DNA of 64,000 nt from Paenibacillus rigui (GCF_002234615.1 NZ_NMQW01000020.1:87888-151887); one strand, 5' to 3'; positions 44,769 through 54,345 are shown, numbered from the stretch's first letter. Program-made: numbers and translations. The notes: generated by a model not told the origin, from the sequence alone.

Positions 44769-46289
44769 ATGGATATCAAAACAATGAAAACCGTCGGAGC
44801 CAGTATTGCAATCGTTACCCTCGCCGGCTCTCTGCTTGCTGCATGCAATTCCAAACCAAACGAGGTTCCAGCCGAGTCCAAAGATGCCGGGCAACCGCTG
44901 AACATCAAGATGATGCTGAACTTTGACGGGAAAGAAGTACCGAAGAAGGATAACGAAGTCGAGAAGGCGATTGAGAAGTATACGAACACGAATCTGGATT
45001 TGACTCTGATTTCCAGTAACGATTTTTGCAGCAAGCTGCCTGTGATGATTGCCTCCGGCGAAATGCCTCAGGTTGTTGCCAGCTGCGGGACGCCAAATCA
45101 ATCGTATCTGATTGGTGCTGCACAGGGAGGCGCCTTCTGGGATATTACATCGTTGGTCAAGGAATATAAAAATCTGTCCTCGATGCCTTCCTTAGTATAT
45201 GAAAATGTATCGATTGACGGAAAATTGTATGGGATCCCGAGATTCCGCCCGGTTTCCCGCTACACCTTCGTCTACCGGCACGATTGGCTGCAAAATTTGA
45301 ATCTGAAGGAACCGAAGACTGCCGATGATTTATACAACGTGCTTAAAGCTTTCGCTGAGAAGGATCCGGACCAGAACGGTCAGAAGGATACGATCGGGTT
45401 TACGTCTATGATTAACAACGGCTCGCTCAGTCCCGATTTCGGACTGATGTTCGGTGCGCCGAACAACTGGGGGGAACAGAACGGGAAGTTTGTGAAGGCG
45501 GAGGAAACGCCGCAATATCTGGAGAGCTTGAAGTTTCTACGAAAGTTATATAGCGAAGGCTTAATCAATAAGGACTTTGCCTCGGTTGACCGGGGAAAAT
45601 ATGAAGGCGATTTCAATAGTGGAAAAGCGGGCATGATGAGTGCTACCACCAATAATGTGCTTGCGTTCCAGACTCGCCTGCAGGCAGCGAATCCCAAGGC
45701 AAGACTCGATTTCTTCAGTGCGGTGGAAGGTCCCGTCGGTAAAAGGGTGCAAGCGGATCGCGGCTCGAACGGGATCTTAATGTTTCCTAAATCCGCTGTG
45801 AAGACGGAGGCAGAGTTAAAAAGATTGCTCTCGTTTTTTGACAAGCTGGCACAAAAGGATATGGTGGACTTACTTGAATGGGGGATTCAAGGTAAACATT
45901 ATGAGATAAAAGACGGTAAGGCGGTTCGCAGCAACCAAGAGCTGTATGATAACGAAGTTGGTTTTCCTTACAACAAGCCGTTAGTCACGGCCCCGCTGTC
46001 GGGGATTCGAACTCAAGGGGATTTAGACCCTCTTTCAAAAAAAGCGCTTGATGTTGAGAAGGAAAATGAAGCTTTTGCTGTAAAGGATCCGACGATGGTG
46101 CTGATCTCTAACACGTGGGCGACAAAAGGGGCGGAGCTGCAGCAAATTTTGATCGATGCCAAGGTCAAATTTATTATGGGAAAAATCGATGAAAACGGTT
46201 GGATGCAGGAAATCGAGAAGTATAAAAAAGCCGGAGGCGACAAGGTTGCGGAAGAGTATGCAGCCGCTGCTGCGAAGGTGAAAAAGTAA
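44769..46289 (+). CDS. LplA-type extracellular sugar-binding lipoprotein
   Basis: A 506-residue solute-binding lipoprotein with lipobox LLAAC near residue 26 and a long type-1 binding fold, as in LplA/YtcQ. GIPRFRPVSRYTFVYRHDWLQ (region about 155-175) is a characteristic family stretch lining the sugar site. It should deliver an oligosaccharide to the LplB/LplC pair, and the downstream beta-galactosidase would hydrolyse it inside the cell. It begins behind TTAGGAGG, 48 bp after the permease gene. Intact. Confidence 0.92.
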   Translation: MDIKTMKTVGASIAIVTLAGSLLAACNSKPNEVPAESKDAGQPLNIKMMLNFDGKEVPKKDNEVEKAIEKYTNTNLDLTLISSNDFCSKLPVMIASGEMPQVVASCGTPNQSYLIGAAQGGAFWDITSLVKEYKNLSSMPSLVYENVSIDGKLYGIPRFRPVSRYTFVYRHDWLQNLNLKEPKTADDLYNVLKAFAEKDPDQNGQKDTIGFTSMINNGSLSPDFGLMFGAPNNWGEQNGKFVKAEETPQYLESLKFLRKLYSEGLINKDFASVDRGKYEGDFNSGKAGMMSATTNNVLAFQTRLQAANPKARLDFFSAVEGPVGKRVQADRGSNGILMFPKSAVKTEAELKRLLSFFDKLAQKDMVDLLEWGIQGKHYEIKDGKAVRSNQELYDNEVGFPYNKPLVTAPLSGIRTQGDLDPLSKKALDVEKENEAFAVKDPTMVLISNTWATKGAELQQILIDAKVKFIMGKIDENGWMQEIEKYKKAGGDKVAEEYAAAAAKVKK

Positions 46290-46315
46290 AATCATACATG
46301 GGAGGCTGACACGCT

Positions 46316-48700
46316 ATGTTCATGCAGGAAGCAATGAAAAGCAGCTTGAATCACGGTTTGAAAGGCAGAAAAACGGAGCTTTTTAACGCAAACTGGTTAT
46401 TTATTAAAGGGAACTATGCCGGGGCTCATGAATCTAGCTTTAATGAGGATGGATGGAGCTCAGTCAATCTGCCTCATGACTGGACGATAGAGGAATCGTT
46501 TGATCCCCAGATGGTATACGGGGGCACTCAAGCGTATTTGCCAAGATGGACGGTAGGCTGGTACCGCAAACGGTTTACTGTAGAGGCGAACGATAAGGAG
46601 CAAAAATACTTTATCCAATTTGACGGTATTCATCATAACAGCGAAGTTTGGCTTAACGGTCATTTCCTCGGGAGGCGTCCCTATGGGTATGTGAGCTTTC
46701 AATACGATTTGAGCCCATATTTGAACCGGGAAGGTGAGAATGTGCTGGCGGTAAAGGTAGATAATACCGTGATGCCGCCGGATCGCTGGTACTCTGGTTC
46801 GGGGATCTATCGTAATGTTTGGCTCATCACAACGGACCCGCTTCATATTGCAGAGTGGGGAACCTATATCACGACACCGGTTATTTCTGCTGAAGCCGCG
46901 ACTGTCTTCGTAAGAACACAGGTGATCAATCAATATGAAGAGTCGGCAGCGTGTACGATCGTGACTGAAATTATGGATCACGAGGGCAATTTCGTAGGGA
47001 AGGTGCAGGTCGACGGACATCTGTCGGGAGGGGAACTTGTCGAGTTCCCGCAGACGGTTGAAGTACCGTCCCCGCGATTCTGGTCACCTGATCAACCGGC
47101 GCTTTATTATGCGCACACCTGGATAACTTATGAGGGAAATGCAGTAGACCATTATATAACGCCTTTTGGCATAAGGAAAGTCCTCCTTGATAAAAATAAA
47201 GGGTTATTCCTTAACGGGGTTAATTTAAAATTAAAGGGCGTATGCCTTCATCATGATCTGGGCTGCTTGGGCGCCGCCTATAACGACAGGGCTATGGAGA
47301 GAAGGCTGGGAATTTTAAAGGACATGGGCTGCAATGCGATCCGGCTCAGCCATAATCCGATGGCAGCGGAGTTATTGGATCTTTGTGACCGAATGGGATT
47401 TCTCGTCATTGCGGAAGCTTTTGATAAATGGAAGTCTCTTTATTACGGGCAGCTGTTTGAGGAATGGTGGGAGAAGGACCTGGAATCGATGCTGGTAAGA
47501 GACCGCAACCACCCGAGTATTTTCATGTGGAGCGTAGGGAACGAAGTGGAGAACCAGGGGCAGGAAAGCATGCTTGAAATGCTGGAGCTGCTCGTCAATT
47601 TTTGTCATGAAAAAGATACGACCCGTCCCGTCACCTGCGCTTTGGAGCCACATAACCGGCCCCTCACCCTGCAGCAAGGCTCAATCAAGGATAAGGTTCG
47701 GCATACTATGAAAATGGCGGCAAAAATGGATATCTTGAGCTTGAACTACCAGGAGCAGTGGTATGAGCATTACAGGGAGGCCATGCCGGATATGCTGATC
47801 GTGGGATCGGAAACCTTCCCGTTCTTCCGGGGCAAAGGCAACCGGGTGAAAGCGTATGAACCGATGAATCCGTGGTTTGATGTCGTAAACAAGGATTATG
47901 TCATTGGCCAATTTGTTTGGGTCGGCATTGACTACCTGGGCGAAGCGGAATATCCGTCCAAAGGCTGGTCCTCCGGGCTAATCGATACGTGCGGATTCCG
48001 AAAGCCGGTATCTTACCTTCAGCAAAGTCTATGGTCCGATAAGCCGGTCGTGCACATGGCGGTGTTCGATGATACGGCGAAGCAGGGTCACCATCCGCGC
48101 TGGACAATGCATTGGAAATCACCCCAGATGGTTTCCAGCTGGACCTTGCCGCATTTCGAAGGAACGCTTGTTCGCATGGTTGTATTTACGAACTGTGAAA
48201 GTGTTGAGCTGGTCTTGAATGACGAAGTCATAGGTGAAAAAAGTATGGCGGATTTCCCAGACAAGATGATGATATGGCATCTCCCTTATATGCCGGGAAC
48301 CCTTGTAGCTCGGGGCAAAAACAAAGGGAATGTCGTATGTGTCCATGAAATGACGACAGCCGGAGGTCCATCCCAGCTGAGCCTTATGCCTGACCGGACA
48401 GTTATTTCGGCTGACGGCGTAGATCTTGTCCATGTAGAAGTGAACATTATGGATGATGATGGAACGCTTGTTCCGTATGCGGTACACGATATTCAATTCG
48501 AGCTATCCGGTGAAGGGACTATTGTTGGGGTCGATAACGGAGACTTGACCAGTGACGAGCCGTATAAAGGCAATCGACGCAAAGCCTACGGAGGGAAATG
48601 CTTGGTCATTATACAATCCAGCTCGCACAAGGGTTCGATTCAATTAACGGCAGTCTCCGAAGGACTGAGGGAAGCCACGGTGACGATTCAAACGCATTAA
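46316..48700 (+). CDS. glycoside hydrolase family 2 beta-galactosidase
   Basis: A 794-residue GH2 enzyme: jelly-roll sugar-binding domain (1-180), Ig-like domain (180-280), TIM barrel (280-560) and C-terminal beta domains. The acid/base is E410 in SVGNEVENQG, the nucleophile E499 in VGSETFPFF, and GVCLHHDLG and RLSHNP are conserved substrate-binding segments. There is no signal peptide, so it works in the cytoplasm on sugars imported by the preceding transporter. Beta-galactosides are the likely substrate, although glucuronidase or xylosidase activity cannot be excluded. It is the last gene of the operon. Confidence 0.9.
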   Translation: MFMQEAMKSSLNHGLKGRKTELFNANWLFIKGNYAGAHESSFNEDGWSSVNLPHDWTIEESFDPQMVYGGTQAYLPRWTVGWYRKRFTVEANDKEQKYFIQFDGIHHNSEVWLNGHFLGRRPYGYVSFQYDLSPYLNREGENVLAVKVDNTVMPPDRWYSGSGIYRNVWLITTDPLHIAEWGTYITTPVISAEAATVFVRTQVINQYEESAACTIVTEIMDHEGNFVGKVQVDGHLSGGELVEFPQTVEVPSPRFWSPDQPALYYAHTWITYEGNAVDHYITPFGIRKVLLDKNKGLFLNGVNLKLKGVCLHHDLGCLGAAYNDRAMERRLGILKDMGCNAIRLSHNPMAAELLDLCDRMGFLVIAEAFDKWKSLYYGQLFEEWWEKDLESMLVRDRNHPSIFMWSVGNEVENQGQESMLEMLELLVNFCHEKDTTRPVTCALEPHNRPLTLQQGSIKDKVRHTMKMAAKMDILSLNYQEQWYEHYREAMPDMLIVGSETFPFFRGKGNRVKAYEPMNPWFDVVNKDYVIGQFVWVGIDYLGEAEYPSKGWSSGLIDTCGFRKPVSYLQQSLWSDKPVVHMAVFDDTAKQGHHPRWTMHWKSPQMVSSWTLPHFEGTLVRMVVFTNCESVELVLNDEVIGEKSMADFPDKMMIWHLPYMPGTLVARGKNKGNVVCVHEMTTAGGPSQLSLMPDRTVISADGVDLVHVEVNIMDDDGTLVPYAVHDIQFELSGEGTIVGVDNGDLTSDEPYKGNRRKAYGGKCLVIIQSSSHKGSIQLTAVSEGLREATVTIQTH

Positions 48701-48729
48701 ATGATTCCAATTTTTTCAATTGGCCAACA

Positions 48730-48768
48730 GGGGCTGCAGTCTATGTACTGCGCTCCTTTTATTTTTTC
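48730..48768 (+). terminator. terminator after the sugar operon
   Basis: GGGGCTGCAGT pairs imperfectly with ACTGCGCTCC and is followed by a T-rich run. Confidence 0.6.
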
Positions 48769-48770
48769 GC

Positions 48771-48802
48771 TTGACACTTACATTAATGTCAGGGTTTAAA
48801 AT
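48771..48802 (+). promoter_or_regulatory. MerR-type promoter with long spacer
   Basis: TTGACA (48771-48776) and TTAAAAT (48796-48802) are separated by 19-20 bp, longer than normal. The spacer holds the dyad TTACATTAATGTCA. This is the classic layout for activation by a MerR protein that twists DNA, here probably autoregulation. Confidence 0.7.
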
Positions 48803-48837
48803 AAGATCATGACGAACCGTAAGGAGGGGATAAGGGG

Positions 48838-49215
48838 TTGAAAATCGGGGAATTGGCGGACCGGACTGGGGTCAGCATTCGTTCGTTACGTTACTACGAG
48901 CAGCAGGGTCTGCTTTCACCATTGCGGCGGGAGAATGGGTACCGCGAATATTCACCTTTTGCAGAGGATCAGGTGAGGGCGATTCAATTATATTTGAATC
49001 TCGGGCTTTCGACCGAAGAAATAGCGGGAATCTTGCAATGTGTCTTGATAAACAAGGAGGCATTCTGCGAGGAGGTGCTGCCGATTTATGAACAGAAGCT
49101 GAAGGAGATCGATGAACAAATTCATCTGCTGCAGGGCATCCGGCGCAATTTAATCGACCGTATCGAATCCATTCAGATTGAAAAAAATATTGCCAACCAG
49201 GAGGAACGAAGATGA
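48838..49215 (+). CDS. MerR-family regulator
   Basis: A 125-residue regulator with the MerR winged helix at 1-70 (KIGELADRTGVSIRSLRYYE, then GLLSPLRRENGYREY) and a coiled-coil dimerisation helix. The lone cysteine C75 (LQCVL region) and C84 (AFCEE) could bind metal or respond to thiol stress, but no typical metal-binding loop follows. TTG start behind AAGGAGG. The thioredoxin gene overlaps its stop by four bases (ATGA), so the two are translationally coupled. Confidence 0.85.
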   Translation: MKIGELADRTGVSIRSLRYYEQQGLLSPLRRENGYREYSPFAEDQVRAIQLYLNLGLSTEEIAGILQCVLINKEAFCEEVLPIYEQKLKEIDEQIHLLQGIRRNLIDRIESIQIEKNIANQEERR

Positions 49216-49547
49216 GTGTAATTGCGGTGAATGATGGGACTTTTGTTTCAGAGCTTGAGGGGAAAGGGGTCACACTGGTGGAATTCGGAGCCGTGTGGTG
49301 CCCGCCATGCAAAGTGCTGCTGCCTATTCTGGAGACGCTGTCGGAGGAGTATGCCGAAGGACTTCGAGTGCTCAAGGTAGATTGTGATGAATCACCTGTG
49401 ACGGCAAGCCGGTATGGCATTATGTCTATGCCGACTGTGATTGTATTCAAAAATGGGGAACCCCTGGAAAAACTGGTCGGCCTGCGTCCAAAGAGCGCAT
49501 ATACCAACGTGTTGGGCAAAATAAATGCCGAAGCTGCCCGGCTATAA
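49212..49547 (+). CDS. thioredoxin-like protein with WCPPC active site
   Basis: A 111-residue thioredoxin fold without signal peptide. The active site is WCPPC (C30 and C33) instead of the WCGPC of housekeeping thioredoxin, and the flanking FGAVWC also differs; the cis-proline loop MSMPT is normal. A proline between the cysteines tends to raise reducing power. It is coupled to a MerR regulator gene, so it is probably an inducible thiol reductase for a particular stress. A terminator follows. Confidence 0.9.
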   Translation: MSVIAVNDGTFVSELEGKGVTLVEFGAVWCPPCKVLLPILETLSEEYAEGLRVLKVDCDESPVTASRYGIMSMPTVIVFKNGEPLEKLVGLRPKSAYTNVLGKINAEAARL

Positions 49548-49566
49548 CTAATCCTTCCTCATCTAA

Positions 49567-49592
49567 AAACCGTGCAGAGGCACGGTTTTTTC
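49567..49592 (+). terminator. terminator after the thioredoxin gene
   Basis: AACCGTGC pairs with GCACGGTT around a short loop and is followed by six T's. Confidence 0.88.
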
Positions 49593-49689
49593 ATTGCAGG
49601 CGACCGACATTTCGTAACCCAAAGGATCATTTCACGTATAAAGTGAACATAATCCGTCGTAAAATTTATACAGTGAGGTCATCCAGCCT

Positions 49690-52061
49690 ATGAATGAGGA
49701 ATGTACAGAACATGCCGATAGATGGTATAGCTTGGCAGAGCAGAAGGCAGCCCGGTATTTTGCATCGCTTTATATGCAGGTCATGGAAAAGTCCTATGTG
49801 CCAATCCTGACAAAGGATTTTCAACATTGGAGTAAGAAGCATGTTCATCACTATGCATGGCTATCTTTTTTTTCACGGGGAAAAAGCAAATCGGATTCAA
49901 TGGGTTATTATCCATATATCCAATGGTTGAATCGCACAAATCAATTGGACGACTACTTGGACCGTAGTGTTTCATATATTTATATGAGGGATCTGGGGAA
50001 AGATCTAAATTCCTCTGCAACAAAGAGCAGAATTCAACGTGTCGTATCCGATATCAAGCATTTCTTGATCCGCTCCACAGCAGTAAGCAGCGGAAACCAG
50101 CCTGATTATATAAGTATGGCAGGGTTGTATCGGTGGGCCCAGAAGGAAGGCATAGAAAATACTGCGATTTGGGTGATGAACAAACTGAAGTCGGTAGCTT
50201 CCCATATTCCGAAGGAAATGAATGCGGAGCATGCCCAGCGCAAGCTGATCAAAATCATGATCGGGGTTATTCTCCACGTGCTGGAAGAGATGGACGAAGA
50301 GATATTGCCTACGGAACGTTCACGGAGACTTGATGAAGCTATCAGGCTGGGATACGCTTACGGGTTGACCTATCCTTTTATTGATGATCTACTCGACTCC
50401 CACGTGTTGAACGATCAAGAGAAGCAACAATATTCCGACATGATACGTGCTGCGCTGCTTACGGGATATGTGCCGGAACTGGGGGAGTGGAGCGGGAGCA
50501 ACATGGAGCTGCTTCGCTATATACACTCGGAGCTGCGAGAAGCCTTTGAATATATTGAGAGCCAACAGCAGCCGGAAACACAGAATACATTTTTAGAACA
50601 GTCCTATGTATTCTTTCATTCCCAGCATTTGGACCGCGTCAAGGAGCTTGCGAATGCGAATTACACCAACGAAGAGCTTTATCTTCCCATCATTCTAAAA
50701 TCCGCTTCATCCCGATTAATTGTTCGTTCCGTCATAAGTGCTCCGTTGGATGAAGGGTTTGATCAACGCACATTTTATTATGGCATCTACAACCAGCTGG
50801 CAGATGATTTTGCAGATCTGTTCGAGGATATGAGGAATGGGGCGGTAACCCCCTATACCTATTATTTGAAATACCGTAATCAGCGATCGGATTTGATAAA
50901 TCCTTTTGAATTATACTGGACGGTCATTGCTCATTTGATTCATAATGTGTATCACGCCGATGACAGGACACGTGAGGTGATACTTGATCGCGCCATCAAC
51001 GGACTAAAACGTTGTAAAGAACGCATCGGAATTGAAAAATATAACGAAATTATGGATGTATTTGCTTCAAGAACACCGGAATTCAATCGTCTTATCCAAC
51101 GCATGGTTCGAAAAGCGGATCACGTGGATTTCTTCGATAAGCTGCTTCGCGACCAGATGGTCGCTGTCCTGAACAATGACAGGAATGAAAGAGAGCAATT
51201 TATCGATACGGTCCAAGCGGTTCGCCATCAGATTAACCATCTGCTGCAGATTCCGAAGCCTAACGGGATTCCACCAATGAAGGATTCGCTTATTGATGCT
51301 GCAAATTATAGCCTCGAAGGGGCTGGCAAGCGTTTGAGATCTATACTGACATGGGTTATGGGTGTGAACGAGTATGGACTACAGGCCTCGGCCATCGCAC
51401 CGCTAGTGAGATCGTTGGAATATATGCATACGGCATCCTTGATCTTCGATGATCTGCCATCTCAGGATAATGCGCCTACCCGAAGAGGGCGTCCAACCCT
51501 GCATCAATTGCATAACAGTTCTACTGCGGAATTAACCGGTCTGTTTCTTATTCAGAAGGCGATTGAGGAACAATCGTCCCTTGACGGGTTTGACGCTAAA
51601 GCCGTTCTTGTTCGTCCCAAAAGGCAGGCGATATGTGTGTAGGGCAGGCGATGGATTTACATGCCAAAGGGAAAGCATTGACACTGGAGCAATTGAATTC
51701 GACTTGTTTTTATAAAACCGGTATTGCATTTGAGGCTTCTCTGGTTATGCCCGCCATTCTGGCTCAGGTTCAAGAGAAGGAAATTGAGATTTTGAAAAAA
51801 TATGCCTATCATATGGGCATTGCGTTTCAGATAAAGGATGATTTGCTCGATTTGGAAGGAGATCCGCTCGTACTTGGCAAACCCGTGGGCAAGGATGTTG
51901 AAAATAACAATTCGACTTTTGTGAAGATCCTCGGCGAGGAAGGCGCCAGAAAAGAAATGTGGGAACATTACTGCCATGCGGTAGAAGCCTTGAGAAAACT
52001 ACCACGGAATCATGCTTTTTTGAAGCATTTATTGAATTATATTGTTACGCGAGATTGTTAA
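49690..52061 (+). pseudogene. tandem terpenoid-synthase/polyprenyl synthetase, frameshifted near 51616
   Basis: Two frames make a protein of about 785 residues. The C-terminal 320 residues are a trans-isoprenyl diphosphate synthase: FDDLPSQDN (D587, D588) as first Asp-rich motif, RRGRPTLH, and FQIKDDLLDLEGD as second, in the downstream frame. The N-terminal half also shows IDDLLD (D232-D236) and, 140 residues later, NQLADDFADLFED (D372-D376), the spacing of a second class I terpene-synthase fold. Around 51616 a short deletion (about 10-13 bp by comparison with the family pattern SSQKAGDMCVGQAMDL) shifts the frame and stops at 51642. The second frame has its own ATG at 51633 but would lack the first motif. 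Products are unknown. Confidence 0.75.
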
Positions 52062-52119
52062 CAGATTTTTGGGAAAACAGCCACTTTACACTTACGGGGG
52101 CAGGTTCCGCTCCTATAAA

Positions 52120-52155
52120 AAATGTACGCATAGCCGGTGTGCTATGCGTACATTT
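52120..52155 (-). terminator. terminator of hcp
   Basis: AAATGTACGCATAGC and GCTATGCGTACATTT form a perfect 15-bp stem. The T-run follows on the minus strand. Confidence 0.88.
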
Positions 52156-52167
52156 CATAGTTGTTAT

Positions 52168-53457
52168 TTATTGGGCGAGCATTGCGGCCATGTCTTCTTG
52201 AGCATTCCCAATCAATTTAAGCCCGAACGTCTCCGTAAGCACATTCATTACACCTGGTGATATGAATTCCGGAGGCTTAGGACCAATGCGAATATCTTTA
52301 ATTCCGAGACTAAACAAGCCGAGCAGAATGGCAACTGCTTTTTGCTCAAACCAAGAGAGAACAATGCTGACTGGCAAATCGTTCACACTGCAGCCAAACG
52401 CATCCGCCAAAGCCAAGGCGATCTTGACGGTAGAACCGGAATTGTTGCACTGCCCAAGATCGATATAACGAGGGATACCTGTGTCAGCTACTGTGCCGTA
52501 ATCTACATCATTAAAGCGGAACTTACCGCAGGAGGTAGTGAGTATGACCGTATCGTTAGGCAGGGAGGTCGCAAGCTCGCGATAATATTCGCCGCCCGTC
52601 CCAGGTGCGTCACAGCCGGCGATGACGAAAAATCGTTTGATTTTCCCTTGCTTCACCGCTTGAATGATTTCAGGAGCAAGCCCGATTACCGTCTCGTGAT
52701 GGTAGCCGGTCGGCAGAACCTGTTCGGAATCGATGTCAACTGCAGGTAATGACAGAGCCTTATCGATCAGTGGAGTGAAATCATCCCCATTGATTTTGGT
52801 AACCCCTTCAAGACCTGCGATGTCGTAGGAGAAGAAGCGGTCGGCATAGGTGCCTTTAATTGGCATGACACAGTTCGTCGTGGCCAGAATGGCTCCCGGG
52901 AATTGTTCAAATAGGCGCCGCTGATCGTACCAGGCTTTACCGATATTTCCTTTCAGGTGAGTGTACTGCTTTAGCTTGGGATACCCGTGGGCAGGAAGCA
53001 TTTCGGAGTGAGTATAGATATTGATACCTTTGCTCTCCGTCTGTTTAAGCAATTCTTCCAAAGCATACAGATTGTGGCCTGTGACAACAATGGCATGACC
53101 TTCGATTTTGTTCTGAGAGACCGTAATGGGCTGCGGTACTCCAAAATGTGTCGTGTGCGCACGGTCAAGTACGTCCATAATTCTAACCGCGGCAGAGCCT
53201 ACTTTCATAGCCATATCTATGTGCTCTTGTATATTGAAGTTGGAGTTCGTCAGCGTCATGTATAAAGCTTCGTGAGTGATTCGATCTACTTCAGAATCAC
53301 TGTAGCCCAGCTGTCTGGCATGCGTAGCGTAAGCAGCGATCCCTTTTAATGCAAAGATCATGGTATCTTGTAGACTGGCAATATTCTCATCTTTTCCACA
53401 GACACCAACAACCTTGCACCCGCCTGTTGGGGTTTGCTCGCATTGATAACAAAACAT
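52168..53457 (-). CDS. hcp: hybrid-cluster protein (hydroxylamine reductase)
   Basis: A 429-residue iron-sulphur protein. Cluster cysteines are visible at the N-terminus (FCYQCEQ, then GCKVVGVCG) and later in NCVMP, AGCDAPG, TSCGKF and GQCNNSG, together with the glutamate-rich region that completes the Fe-S-O hybrid cluster. At 429 residues it fits the short class of Hcp, which lacks a helical insert present in the 550-residue enzymes. Hcp reduces nitric oxide or hydroxylamine and takes part in nitrosative-stress signalling under anaerobiosis. The upstream region carries an Fnr-type site, as in other bacteria. No hcr reductase gene is adjacent. Confidence 0.95.
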   Translation of the reverse strand: MFCYQCEQTPTGGCKVVGVCGKDENIASLQDTMIFALKGIAAYATHARQLGYSDSEVDRITHEALYMTLTNSNFNIQEHIDMAMKVGSAAVRIMDVLDRAHTTHFGVPQPITVSQNKIEGHAIVVTGHNLYALEELLKQTESKGINIYTHSEMLPAHGYPKLKQYTHLKGNIGKAWYDQRRLFEQFPGAILATTNCVMPIKGTYADRFFSYDIAGLEGVTKINGDDFTPLIDKALSLPAVDIDSEQVLPTGYHHETVIGLAPEIIQAVKQGKIKRFFVIAGCDAPGTGGEYYRELATSLPNDTVILTTSCGKFRFNDVDYGTVADTGIPRYIDLGQCNNSGSTVKIALALADAFGCSVNDLPVSIVLSWFEQKAVAILLGLFSLGIKDIRIGPKPPEFISPGVMNVLTETFGLKLIGNAQEDMAAMLAQ

Positions 53458-53500
53458 GTTGAATCCCTCCGTAACAATTCATTATATAAGAACAATATAT

Positions 53501-53543
53501 AAGTTATCAGATCCGTCTTGGCTATAAAATGATCTTTATCACA
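53501..53543 (-). promoter_or_regulatory. Fnr-type promoter of hcp
   Basis: Read on the minus strand, TGTGATAAAGATCATT (53543-53528) is followed after 21 bp by TAACTT (53506-53501), nearly the same as at pflB. Confidence 0.75.
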
Positions 53544-54230
53544 TTTGAAAGGGGATTCATGGAAAAGTTTAAAGGGCATGCCGTGTATGATTGTTGGTAT
53601 ATGTTTGACCCTTGGCGTGTCTCTGGACACATGGAGTGGGTTGGATACAATTTGAACCAGACGCCGATAAACGCAAAAGTTCATGCATGATTATTTTGAA
53701 GCAGTCCTCGGAGACACACTTTGAGTATGATTAGAAAATGAGGAACGAAAACATTAGTGTTTTTTGGAAAAAGTAAGATAGTCATAATCGTAACATACAA
53801 CAAAATCTCCGAAATTTAATGTGCAACGACACAAAACTACTCAATTAAAATCATCGAAAAACTGCTTAATTATTGATTATGCGACACAAGAGCAATAACC
53901 GTTCCAAAAGATTATTAAACTCAGACTGCCATACAAAAAGATTGGTGTCACGCCAATGGCCATGTTTCATTCAATAAGAAGCTGAAATAGAAATAAGAAA
54001 AAACACAAAATTCTCCAAGCCCTAAAACGGGGGCGAACACGGTGAGGCAGGTTTGCACAAAACGTTAGGAGTCCGTTAGTTATTCCTCAAACATATTCAC
54101 AAAACACGTATTTTATACATATGTCATTAACTCGACTAAAGCCCTTATAGACTAAGAATCTATATGGATTGTGTCACAATCATGTGCTTTATTATTTGTC
54201 GTTGTTTTTCTCACTTCCATTTTTTTCATA
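53544..54230. other. long AT-rich non-coding stretch at the island edge
   Basis: No gene is supported here. The stretch contains imperfect direct repeats at 53827-53900 and the 15-bp palindrome GATTGTGTCACAATC at 54167-54181. Base composition changes visibly from the GC-balanced core to AT-rich sequence, marking the border of the accessory island. Confidence 0.55.
53827..53900. repeat. imperfect direct repeats, possible transposon end
   Basis: Three units begin at CGA: 53827 (CGACACAAAACTACTCAATT), 53855 (CGAAAAACTGCTTAATTATT) and 53882 (CGACACAAGAGCAATAACC), with a period of 27-28 bp. They are preceded by TGTGCAA. The pattern recalls arrays of transposase-binding sites in Tn7-like ends, but no matching opposite end was found. 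Confidence 0.35.
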
Positions 54231-54270
54231 AAAAAACCAGCTGCTCCAAGTTGAAGCGTGCTGGTTTTCA
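54231..54270 (-). terminator. terminator of the STAND operon
   Basis: AAAACCAGC and GCTGGTTTT form a perfect stem with seven T's after it on the minus strand, 75 bp past the last gene of the operon. Confidence 0.85.
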
Positions 54271-54345
54271 TTCCATTCAATCTCAATAAGTATCAAATGT
54301 GGTTAGCTCTAATTGGTTGGATGTCACAATAGTTTTGGTCGAAAT

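Noticed and set aside
53461..53520. Fifth dif-like palindrome upstream of hcp
   Set aside because: AT-rich but lacks the ACATAA/TTATGT arms.
53827..53900. CRISPR array
   Set aside because: The repeats are imperfect, contiguous and only three, with no spacers and no cas genes.
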